Below, in pieces: positions 1 through 6,087 of a stretch of DNA of 8,133 bases; positions within the stretch are counted from its first letter, which is position 1, and every line of letters starts with the position of its first letter. This DNA is from Caryophanales bacterium UBA3210. Its GTDB lineage: Bacteria > Bacillota_I > Bacilli_A > RFN20 > CAG-449. The notes beneath the pieces are model-generated. The model searched no databases, was not told the origin of the DNA, and worked only from the letters and a program-made list of their open reading frames with translations. The stretch lies in assembly GCA_002363635.1 (NCBI GenBank), contig DEWM01000041.1, positions 1-8,133 on the forward strand, written 5' to 3'. Made by a program: the position numbers and the translations under genes.

Positions 1-1
1 A

Positions 2-568
2 AAAGTCCGTAAAATCAAAAATGAACTCTCTTGGGATGATTATCGTGATATCATCATAACCTTAATGAAAAGAATATCTTCTAGATTCTATCCAGAAAGC
101 AAAAAGCCATTAGGAGAACTTACACTTCAAGAATGTTTATTACTTGATGAATATCTAGTTAATAAACTCAATGAACTACTAAATACATTCGGTTTAAAAC
201 ATTTTAGAAAAATGAAAGTTAATCAAATCATTTCTCTAGTTAATACATCTAAAAAAGTTACTTCTAATAAGTTAGTTAAAAAAGGCGCGAAGGCTGCAAA
301 AATTCTTTCATTCATCAATGTTATTAACCCAGTAACTTGGATTAATAAAGGTATAGTTGAACCAACAATTAACTTTATGATTAAAAAGATTCTTCTTATG
401 TTAATTGCCTCAGTTGGTCAAGAAACATATCACATCTATTCTAAAGATGCCTTCTTAGATGAAGTCTCTGAAGAAGAAGTCGATAACATTATTAAAGCCA
501 TCGAATTATCTAAAGAACAAGATAATGAAGATGATGAAGTAGATGAAATAAGTGATAATACAAAATAA
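2..568 (+). CDS. C-terminal part of an unrecognised protein, cut by the left window edge
   Basis: The reading frame is open from base 2 to the TAA at 566-568. The first ATG (base 65) has no Shine-Dalgarno sequence before it. The 21 codons upstream of it read as normal protein (KVRKIKNELSWDDYRDIIIT, then L), so the true start probably lies outside the window. The visible part has a polar, basic, probably helical N-terminal region. A moderately hydrophobic stretch follows (about residues 80-120 counted from the ATG: FINVINPVTWINKG..., then KKILLMLIASVG), which could associate with a membrane. The tail is very acidic, rich in E and D (SEEEVDNII, then EDDEVDEISD). I do not recognise the family. 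It converges on the ligA operon and shares a terminator region with it. Confidence is high that it is coding and low for any function. Confidence 0.75.
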   Translation, partial: KVRKIKNELSWDDYRDIIITLMKRISSRFYPESKKPLGELTLQECLLLDEYLVNKLNELLNTFGLKHFRKMKVNQIISLVNTSKKVTSNKLVKKGAKAAKILSFINVINPVTWINKGIVEPTINFMIKKILLMLIASVGQETYHIYSKDAFLDEVSEEEVDNIIKAIELSKEQDNEDDEVDEISDNTK

Positions 569-596
569 GGATCATCGTTTGATGACCCTTTTTCTT
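569..596 (+). terminator. Rho-independent terminator between convergent genes, possibly bidirectional
   Basis: Directly after the stop codon, GG(A)TCATC pairs with GATGACC around a GTTT loop, with one bulged A, followed by five Ts, C and two Ts. On the minus strand the same hairpin is followed by TTATTTTG, so it may also end the ligA transcript, whose stop codon lies at 595-597. Confidence 0.7.
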
Positions 597-2550
597 AATC
601 TAAATTTAACATTCTTCTTAATTCTTTTTCATCAATAATTGTCTTGCCAAGTTCTCTAGCTTTCTTATTTTTTGATGAACCAGAAGTAGTATCGTTAGTA
701 ACTAAATAATCTGTTTTACTTGTAACTGAAGAAACGTTCTTTCCTCCAGCTTTTTCAATTAATTCTTCGTATTCCTTACGTGGCATAGTAAGTGCACCAG
801 TAATACAGAATGATTTACCCGATAATTCAGTATCAGAAGCGATAACTTGAACAGTAGAAGTAGTATTAACTCCTTCTTTCTTTAAAGCAGCAATTAAAGC
901 TTTAGTTTCTTCACTTTCAAGTTCATTAACTACATCAAGAGCTTTAATATCTCCAATACCATCTAAGGCAGATAAATCAGAAGCTTTAGCCTCCATTAAA
1001 TCTTCAATACGAGGATATTTTCTCATAATGATTTTGGCCATCTTTAGACCAATACCTTTAATGCCAAGTGCCGCTAAAAGAACTTCACCAGGTTTAGATT
1101 TACTCTTCTCAATATTTGCAAGTAATTTATCAATTGATTTTTCACCAAGTCTATCAAGGTTAATTAAATCTTCGCGGTGATCTTTTAAATGATAAATATC
1201 AATAATTGAATTTAAATAATGAAGGAAATGGAATCTTTCAATGATTTCTTCTCCAAATCCATCGATTTCTAATGTATGAGTATAATAAGATAATTTTTCA
1301 ATTACTCTAGAAGGACAGGAAGGATTAGGGCAAAACATATCAACTTTACCATCTAACTTAATTAATGTAGTTTTACATTCTGGACAATCATGAGGAAATA
1401 AAGCAGGCTTTAAATCTTCTTTACGACGATTTAAATTTACTCCGATAATTTGAGGAATAATTGCGGCAGCTTTTTGAACATAAACTGTATCACCTACTCT
1501 AACATCAATTTGTTTTAAGAAGTCAGCATTATTTAATGTTGCTCTAGTAACTGTTGAACCATCAAGTAAAACAGGTTTTAAATTTGCAACTGGAGTAACT
1601 TTACCACTTCTACCAACTTGATAATCAATAGATAAAACTTCTGTTTCTTCTACTTGTTGATGATATTTATAAGCTTTTGCCCATCTAGGGAATTTAGCAG
1701 TATTACCTAATTCATCCCAATAATCTTTATTATTGAGTTTCATAACTGCTCCATCGATTTCTACAGGTAAATCTTTCTTTTCTTTTTCAATTGATTCAAT
1801 AGCGTTCATTAGTTCATCAACTGAATGACATAAATAGTATTTACCGACTCTAAAACCTAATGCTTTAAGTTGATCAAGATCATCTGAATGTTTACGGTTT
1901 TTAGAATTTTCTAACCAGTAAGCATAGAACCAAAGTTCTCTAGTCATAAATTCTTTAGGATCTTTTAATTTAATAGTTCCTGCGGCAAGATTTCTTGCAT
2001 TAGCATATGCTCCATCGACATTAATTCTATTAAATTCAGCTTTAGACATAATAAGTTCACCACGAGCTTCACCAGTAAAAATTGATTTTACTAATTTAAT
2101 ATCACTCATAGTTTGAACGTTAGAAGTAATATCTTCACCAATGAGGCCGTTTCCTCTAGTTAATGATTTAGTAACTTTACCATGTTCAAATCTAATCGCC
2201 GCGCTGTTACCATCATATTTATATTCAACGACAACTTCTGGATTAGGTCCAACAATTTCTTCTAAAGAAGAATACCATTTGCTAACATCTTCTCTATTAT
2301 ATGTATTTTCTAAAGATAACATTGGTCTACCATGAGAATTAGATGAAGAAGATACACTTAAATCTGAACCAGGAGTTAAAGTTGGAGAATCACTTCTAAG
2401 CCATTCTGGATGTTCTTTTTCAATCTTTTCAGCTTCTTTAAGCATCATATCAAACTGTTCATCACTGACAAGAGAGACGTTATTTTTATAATATGCTTCA
2501 GAATATCTGATTAAATTATCAATTAATTCGTTATAAGTTTTTTTATCCAT
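595..2550 (-). CDS. ligA: NAD+-dependent DNA ligase LigA
   Basis: Seals nicks in DNA during replication and repair, using NAD+ to adenylate an active-site lysine. At 651 aa it is near the usual family length, and all LigA domains are visible in order. Domain Ia (about 1-60) has YYKNNVSLVSDEQFD. The nucleotidyltransferase domain carries the adenylation motif KYDG with Lys111, followed by TRGNG (131-135), RGEL (163-166), EIDGAVMK (264-271) and PRWAKAYK (288-295). The OB fold has QVGRSGKVTPVA (311-322). A four-cysteine zinc site uses C389, C392, C407 and C412. Helix-hairpin-helix repeats span about 490-545, and a C-terminal BRCT domain spans about 577-650. It is the last gene of the operon. The start is supported by GGAG six bases upstream, which overlaps the TAG stop of the lipoprotein gene. 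Several motifs are non-canonical: KYDGNSAA instead of K(I/L)DGLA, TRGNG instead of TRGDG, and KAAAIIPQI instead of RAGDVIP. Confidence 0.96.
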   Translation of the reverse strand: MDKKTYNELIDNLIRYSEAYYKNNVSLVSDEQFDMMLKEAEKIEKEHPEWLRSDSPTLTPGSDLSVSSSSNSHGRPMLSLENTYNREDVSKWYSSLEEIVGPNPEVVVEYKYDGNSAAIRFEHGKVTKSLTRGNGLIGEDITSNVQTMSDIKLVKSIFTGEARGELIMSKAEFNRINVDGAYANARNLAAGTIKLKDPKEFMTRELWFYAYWLENSKNRKHSDDLDQLKALGFRVGKYYLCHSVDELMNAIESIEKEKKDLPVEIDGAVMKLNNKDYWDELGNTAKFPRWAKAYKYHQQVEETEVLSIDYQVGRSGKVTPVANLKPVLLDGSTVTRATLNNADFLKQIDVRVGDTVYVQKAAAIIPQIIGVNLNRRKEDLKPALFPHDCPECKTTLIKLDGKVDMFCPNPSCPSRVIEKLSYYTHTLEIDGFGEEIIERFHFLHYLNSIIDIYHLKDHREDLINLDRLGEKSIDKLLANIEKSKSKPGEVLLAALGIKGIGLKMAKIIMRKYPRIEDLMEAKASDLSALDGIGDIKALDVVNELESEETKALIAALKKEGVNTTSTVQVIASDTELSGKSFCITGALTMPRKEYEELIEKAGGKNVSSVTSKTDYLVTNDTTSGSSKNKKARELGKTIIDEKELRRMLNLD

Positions 2551-2555
2551 AGGTT

Positions 2556-2562
2556 TCTCCTA
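2556..2562 (-). promoter_or_regulatory. Shine-Dalgarno of ligA overlapping the upstream stop codon
   Basis: On the minus strand, TAGGAGA contains both the lipoprotein TAG stop and the GGAG ribosome binding site of ligA, six bases before its ATG. A terminating ribosome therefore sits on the next initiation site, which favours coupled translation. Confidence 0.75.
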
Positions 2563-2967
2563 GTTACTATATTCTAAGTTAATGATGGTTCCGATTGTTA
2601 ATAAAACAATACGCAAATTAGCGTTTTCGTTATAAACTCTTAAAGATTGCATATTTCCATAAGGAACATCTTTTAAATATAAATTTTTACTATTCCAAGA
2701 TTTAATATTAGTTTCTGCTTGGTAGCCATAAAACACTTCACCAGCTTGATATTTATCTAAAGATGGAAGACGATTAAAGGCATATACTTTATCATTGTAC
2801 TGATAATAAATTTTATTTATATAAATTTCAAAATCTTCTTTAATTTCCGGTAAAGAAATTTGAGAAGATGATGATATATCTTCTACTTCTTTATTTTCTT
2901 GACATGCTACAGAAGAAAATAATAAAGGCAAAAGAAGGCAAATTTTAATAAATCTTTTATTTGCCAT
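2560..2967 (-). CDS. Small predicted lipoprotein of unknown function
   Basis: The 135-aa product starts with a lipoprotein signal peptide: a basic n-region (MANKRFIK), a hydrophobic core (ICLLLPLLFSSVA) and a lipobox ending in SSVAC with Cys22. It should be lipidated and anchored on the outer face of the cytoplasmic membrane. An acidic, Ser-rich linker follows (about 25-40), then a small domain rich in Tyr and beta-prone residues (about 43-135, with EIYINKIYYQYNDKVYAF and LRIVLLTIGTIINLEY). I do not recognise this domain. The start is supported by GAGGG about nine bases upstream. The ATG lies inside the end of the preceding membrane-protein gene (11-nt overlap), so the two are probably translationally coupled. 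The lipobox has Ser at -3, which is permitted but not typical. It is far shorter than CamS, the lipoprotein often found near ligA in other Firmicutes, and does not resemble it. Confidence 0.82.
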   Translation of the reverse strand: MANKRFIKICLLLPLLFSSVACQENKEVEDISSSSQISLPEIKEDFEIYINKIYYQYNDKVYAFNRLPSLDKYQAGEVFYGYQAETNIKSWNSKNLYLKDVPYGNMQSLRVYNENANLRIVLLTIGTIINLEYSN

Positions 2968-3631
2968 TTTTAATATCCCTCAATCTTCTTTCATATTCAC
3001 CTTTAGAAATTAAACCTAATTGATAAGATTTTTCAATTTGTTCAACTCGAGTTTTATAGATATCTTGTCTTGTTAAAGTAGTAGTATTAACTCTATCTTT
3101 GTTATTTGCAAGTCTTTCATGATTTGATTCATACCAATTTTCTTCTGCAGAACGATAAGAATTAGTTTTTCTAACATCAAAATCTTCTGCTAAAGAAACT
3201 TTTTCATTAAAGGCATGATATTTAATTAAAATTCTCGCATCTTTTTCTTCTACAGGAAGTAATTCTTTTCTCTTCATGTATTTACGAGTAGCTTTAGGTC
3301 CAATCTTCACGCTGATATATAAATGAATAATAGAAGCAATTGTAATACCTGTACCTATACGGTATGGGCTAGTTCTAAAGAACATTAAAATACGAGTTAT
3401 TCTATTAATCCATTCTTCATTTAAAAATGGAATTTTGACTAGTAGTGACGTTAAGAAATCCATACCTGGAAGAGGAAGTAAGAAGTATAAGTAAAGAATT
3501 TCAAAAATACCAGTAAAAATGAAGACCTTAAAAAATGAGTAAAGTGGTCCAAAGAACAAATGTCCAAAGGAAAAGCCTACTCTTAAAGTTTTAGTATTAC
3601 CAAGTCTATCTGCAACTGTAATTTTTGCCAT
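2957..3631 (-). CDS. Membrane protein with DUF2628-like N-terminus and SHOCT-like C-terminus
   Basis: The 224-aa product has no clear cleavable signal. The N-terminal VGFSFGHLFFGPLYSFFK (about 18-35) resembles the GFSW..FFFGPFY signature of DUF2628-type membrane proteins, and runs into a hydrophobic hairpin (about 31-54). A second membrane segment lies at about 93-110 (GTGITIASIIHLYISVKI). The rest is a charged cytoplasmic-type tail. Its last 30 residues (about 195-221, RVEQIEKSYQLGLISKGEYE and onwards) match the pattern of a SHOCT helical pair: a Leu/Ile-rich helix, GLIS turn, then an E-x3-R/K helix. SHOCT motifs often occur at protein ends as oligomerisation or interaction modules. Its function is unknown. 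The start is supported by AGGAGGT five bases upstream, which overlaps the stop of the P-II-like gene. Domain names are judged by eye from motif shape. Confidence 0.8.
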   Translation of the reverse strand: MAKITVADRLGNTKTLRVGFSFGHLFFGPLYSFFKVFIFTGIFEILYLYFLLPLPGMDFLTSLLVKIPFLNEEWINRITRILMFFRTSPYRIGTGITIASIIHLYISVKIGPKATRKYMKRKELLPVEEKDARILIKYHAFNEKVSLAEDFDVRKTNSYRSAEENWYESNHERLANNKDRVNTTTLTRQDIYKTRVEQIEKSYQLGLISKGEYERRLRDIKNGK

Positions 3632-3635
3632 AATG

Positions 3636-3643
3636 ACCTCCTA
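3636..3643 (-). promoter_or_regulatory. Shine-Dalgarno overlapping upstream TAG stop
   Basis: On the minus strand, TAGGAGGT combines the stop codon of the 131-aa P-II-like gene with a full AGGAGG site for the membrane-protein gene. It is the same arrangement as at 4403-4410 and 2556-2562. Confidence 0.8.
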
Positions 3644-4036
3644 TTTCTTCTCTTCTTTTATTTCTTCAGTTTTTGTATTTTCTTTTTTTACTTCTTCTTT
3701 TTTAATTAAATCTTTAATTGTCTTATTAGACATACCGACAACTTGATCGACAGGACACGCAAAGCTTATACCCTGTCCTAAAGTATCAAGATTGACTTTT
3801 TGATAAATTGCATGAAGGATTGTTTCAGTTTTATCAGATGTAGTAAGAATAAAGATAATATCTTTTTCTGGATGAATCAGAATATTAAAAGCTTTTTCAG
3901 CTTCTTGTCTAGCAGTACCTCTACCGCTGACAATAGTTCCTCCAGGTGCGCCACATTCTCTTGCCGCATCCATAACATCATCAGAATAACCAGAATTAAC
4001 GATTGTAATGATTAATTGATAATTTGATTGAGCCAT
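3641..4036 (-). CDS. P-II-like regulatory protein (second of a pair), with charged tail
   Basis: The 131-aa cytosolic protein has a P-II-type ferredoxin-like fold signature. It opens with a beta strand (YQLIITIVNSG, 6-16), then helix VMDAARECGAPGG (21-33) and the T-loop base IVSGRGTARQEAEKAF (35-50). A strand (IHPEKDIIFILT) and a helix follow. The B/C-loop-like block GQGISFACPVDQVVGM (87-102) corresponds to GDGKIFV...V in GlnB. The T-loop region is clearly shorter than in GlnB and has no Tyr51 uridylylation site. This puts it among P-II-like proteins rather than classical nitrogen regulators, although databases may label it a P-II family nitrogen regulator. An extra Lys/Glu tail (about 112-131) is appended. 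P-II proteins are usually trimers that bind adenine nucleotides and control a transporter or enzyme. The DUF1538 transporter two genes upstream is the obvious partner, by inference. The start follows GGAGGA and lies 1 nt after the preceding TGA (TGATATG). Confidence 0.88.
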   Translation of the reverse strand: MAQSNYQLIITIVNSGYSDDVMDAARECGAPGGTIVSGRGTARQEAEKAFNILIHPEKDIIFILTTSDKTETILHAIYQKVNLDTLGQGISFACPVDQVVGMSNKTIKDLIKKEEVKKENTKTEEIKEEKK

Positions 4037-4037
4037 A

Positions 4038-4397
4038 TCATCTTCCTCCTTCCTTCATATTTGATAAGAATAAATAAGCAGACACTCCTATCATTGAATC
4101 AATAGGTACAGTAAAGGCTACCCCTTTAGCGCCTTTAACTTTAAAGTACTTATCTTCATAGGCTGCTAAAATTTCTTTAACTCTTTCTTCTTTAACTAAA
4201 GATACTACAATTGCTTTACCTTGTTCAATTGCACCAAGAATACTTGCCAGTTCACTCGGTGCAGTACCTTTTGCATAAATAACTGTTTGCATATTTACTT
4301 CATATCCTTCTAAAGCAGACATAAAGAAATCAGCTTTAGAACGATTACAAATCGTAAATAACATTTTTAATTTTTTCGGAGATTTTAATTTTGCCAT
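4038..4397 (-). CDS. P-II-like regulatory protein (first of a pair, divergent)
   Basis: The 119-aa protein aligns with its downstream neighbour across the P-II core. KMLFTICNRSKADFFMSALE (11-30) matches the first strand and helix. YAKGTAPSEL (41-50) matches SGRGTARQEA at the T-loop base. KAIVVSLVKEERVKEIL matches the second strand and helix. GVAFTVPIDSMIGVS (92-106) matches GISFACPVDQVVGMS. It lacks the GAPGGT motif of the neighbour, has a short T-loop without a uridylylatable Tyr, and has a basic N-terminus (MAKLKSPKKLK). It is therefore a second, more divergent P-II-like subunit, perhaps forming mixed trimers with the other or binding a different ligand. It lies 10 nt after the DUF1538 gene, with AGGAGGT six bases from its ATG. 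Its TGA stop shows that TGA is not read as Trp here. Family assignment rests on motif alignment by eye. Confidence 0.82.
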   Translation of the reverse strand: MAKLKSPKKLKMLFTICNRSKADFFMSALEGYEVNMQTVIYAKGTAPSELASILGAIEQGKAIVVSLVKEERVKEILAAYEDKYFKVKGAKGVAFTVPIDSMIGVSAYLFLSNMKEGGR

Positions 4398-4402
4398 ACT
4401 TT

Positions 4403-4410
4403 ACCTCCTA
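4403..4410 (-). promoter_or_regulatory. Shine-Dalgarno overlapping the DUF1538 TAG stop
   Basis: On the minus strand, TAGGAGGT merges the TAG stop of the transporter gene with the AGGAGG site of the first P-II-like gene, six bases before its ATG. This suggests the transporter and the P-II-like protein are made in a coupled ratio. Confidence 0.8.
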
Positions 4411-5946
4411 TTTAAAGCTGATGATTTGTTCATCATCTGCTCTAACAATCTTTCTAAATCTATTTTTAATTCTTCTTCTTTCTGCAATTACTCCCTTTAC
4501 ACCAAGTAACTGAATACTAATTAAAGGAGCAAGCGCTACTAGTGCTACTACTCCAAAAGCATCTTGAAGCATATTTTCAGGTTGAAGAACTGAACATACC
4601 CCAATAGCAAAAGGAAGAATGAAAGATGAAGTTAATGGACCTGAAGCAACTCCGCCTGAGTCAAAAGCAATCGCGGTATATACTTTAGGTACAAAGAATG
4701 ATAATCCTAAGGAAATTAAATATCCTGGAATAATGTAATAAAGAATTGAGAAATTAAAAACAATTCTAATAATAGATAAGCCAATGGCTCCTCCTACACC
4801 AATCATTAAAGAAATCATCATTGATAAACGACTAATATTACCAGTAGTAACTTCTTCAACTTGATGAGTTAAGACACTAACTGCAGGTTCAGCAAGAACT
4901 ACTACCATACCAATAATTAAACCAAATAAAATAGGAGCAATATTTGAGAAATGCGCCATTTGTTCACCAATGCTAAAGCCAATTGATAAATATCCAAACT
5001 CAGCGCAAGTTAAGAAAATAATTAAACCTAAGAATGTATAAAAAATACCAACAAAGATTTTAATTAAGTCTTTTTTCTTCATCTTAATAAAGATAAATTC
5101 AATGATCATAAAGAAGGCTACTATTAGCCCTAGAGCAATCGCGACATTCTTAATAGTATCTACTAAATGTTCAAGTAATGAACTACCAATATCTTGAGAT
5201 AAAGCATATGAAGATAAATCAAATAAATTAGTTGAATTTAACAAATTAGAATCAATACCTAAGCCTAAGAATAAAACTGCAATAATTGGACCAATAGAAC
5301 ATAATGCTACTAAACCGAATGAATTTTCTTTAGCCCCTCTTCCTCCAACGATATTTGCAATACCTAAGCCTAAAGCCATAATGAAAGGAACAGTAATAGG
5401 ACCAGTAGTAACTCCTCCAGAGTCATAACATAAAGCTAAAAAATTACCTTTATCATCTAAAAGAAGTAAGCAAGTTAATGCAAACATAACCATGTAGAAG
5501 AACATGATTAAGAATGATAAATTCTGTTTAGTAATAATTTTAATAACTGCAATAACTAAGAATAGTCCTACTCCTACTCCAATCCCAATAATTAAAGCGT
5601 ATTTATTAATAACTGAACTTACTTGGCTTGAAAGAACTGATAAATCAGGTTCCGCAATAGTAATTAATAAACCAAGTAAGAATAATATTCCAAAGATTAA
5701 TGAAAGCTTTTTAGTTTTCATTAAGGCACTACCAACTTGTTCACCCATAACAGACATACTAGTTTCTGCACCTAAATTAAATAAAGCAATACCAAAAATT
5801 AATCCAATTGAAGAAAAGATAAATACTAAATATTGTGTTAGATTTAATTTAAATAAAGGAGTAAAAGAAAGAATAATAACGATTAAAACAACCGGTAGAA
5901 CCGATATAATAGATTCTCTTAATTTTATCCAAAGTTGTTTAAACAT
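4408..5946 (-). CDS. DUF1538 family membrane transporter, two fused repeats
   Basis: The 512-aa polytopic inner-membrane protein is built of two homologous halves. In half 1 (about 5-230) NLGAETSM (58-65), AEPDLSVLSSQV (98-109), YDSGGVTTGPITVPFI (174-189) and FGLVAL (210-215) can be seen. Half 2 (about 262-485) has the matching SIGFSIGEQM (321-330), AEPAVSVLTHQV (352-363), FDSGGVASGPLT (428-439) and FGVVAL (464-469). The repeated A-E-P-x-x-S-V-L-x-x-Q-V and D-S-G-G-V-x-x-G-P signatures identify DUF1538. From memory, a two-gene DUF1538 pair (UmpA/UmpB of Halomonas) was reported to act as a Na+/H+ antiporter, so cation/proton exchange is a reasonable but unproven guess. The conserved acidic residues E99, D175, E353 and D429 would be candidate ion-binding sites. 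The C-terminus is a basic cytosolic tail (about 484-512). It is the first gene of the operon; the start follows GGGGTGA, and the two P-II-like genes come next. Confidence 0.92.
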   Translation of the reverse strand: MFKQLWIKLRESIISVLPVVLIVIILSFTPLFKLNLTQYLVFIFSSIGLIFGIALFNLGAETSMSVMGEQVGSALMKTKKLSLIFGILFLLGLLITIAEPDLSVLSSQVSSVINKYALIIGIGVGVGLFLVIAVIKIITKQNLSFLIMFFYMVMFALTCLLLLDDKGNFLALCYDSGGVTTGPITVPFIMALGLGIANIVGGRGAKENSFGLVALCSIGPIIAVLFLGLGIDSNLLNSTNLFDLSSYALSQDIGSSLLEHLVDTIKNVAIALGLIVAFFMIIEFIFIKMKKKDLIKIFVGIFYTFLGLIIFLTCAEFGYLSIGFSIGEQMAHFSNIAPILFGLIIGMVVVLAEPAVSVLTHQVEEVTTGNISRLSMMISLMIGVGGAIGLSIIRIVFNFSILYYIIPGYLISLGLSFFVPKVYTAIAFDSGGVASGPLTSSFILPFAIGVCSVLQPENMLQDAFGVVALVALAPLISIQLLGVKGVIAERRRIKNRFRKIVRADDEQIISFK

Positions 5947-6017
5947 TATTTCACCCCATTAATTATTAATTTTAATAATTTCTTAATATTAATAAAATAA
6001 GATTTTATTCTTTTTTA

Positions 6018-6045
6018 ATTTTAGCATACATACTATTTTAAACAA
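6018..6045 (-). promoter_or_regulatory. Extended -10 promoter of the DUF1538-to-ligA operon
   Basis: On the minus strand a -35 TTGTTT (6045-6040) is separated by 16 bases from a -10 TAAAAT (6023-6018). The -10 is preceded by TATGC, a classic TRTGn extension. Transcription would start near 6010, giving an A/T-rich leader of about 65 bases before the ATG at 5946. No other convincing promoter was seen in the short gaps downstream, so all six genes may depend on it. Confidence 0.7.
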
Positions 6046-6047
6046 GT

Positions 6048-6070
6048 AAAAAGCCACTTTATTAAGTGGC
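6048..6070 (-). terminator. Rho-independent terminator of the polyprenol/diacylglycerol kinase gene
   Basis: On the minus strand a perfect 7-bp stem, GCCACTT with AAGTGGC, closes a four-base AATA loop and is followed by five Ts. It separates the kinase gene from the DUF1538 operon promoter, whose -35 begins only three bases beyond it. Confidence 0.88.
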
Positions 6071-6087
6071 AGGGTCATATTTTATTG

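Noticed and set aside
65..568. ATG at 65 as the start of the first gene
   Set aside because: It has no ribosome binding site, and the frame remains open with protein-like codons to the window edge.
2141..2335. Small + strand open frame inside ligA
   Set aside because: It is antisense to conserved ligase motifs and has no ribosome binding site or family resemblance.
2560..2967. CamS-type lipoprotein because of its position next to ligA
   Set aside because: It is much shorter than CamS, precedes rather than follows ligA, and shares no recognisable motif beyond the lipobox.
3800..4015. Small + strand open frame opposite the second P-II-like gene
   Set aside because: Its composition (Ser/Phe/Asn-rich) reflects the antisense of a conserved coding region.
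5504..5962. 152-aa + strand open frame opposite the transporter gene
   Set aside because: It is a shadow of the well-supported DUF1538 coding sequence; repetitive I/K/T/P content is typical of antisense of membrane-protein codons.
5947..6010. Riboswitch or structured leader before the transporter operon
   Set aside because: The leader is almost purely A/T, with only weak A/T self-complementarity and no recognisable aptamer elements.
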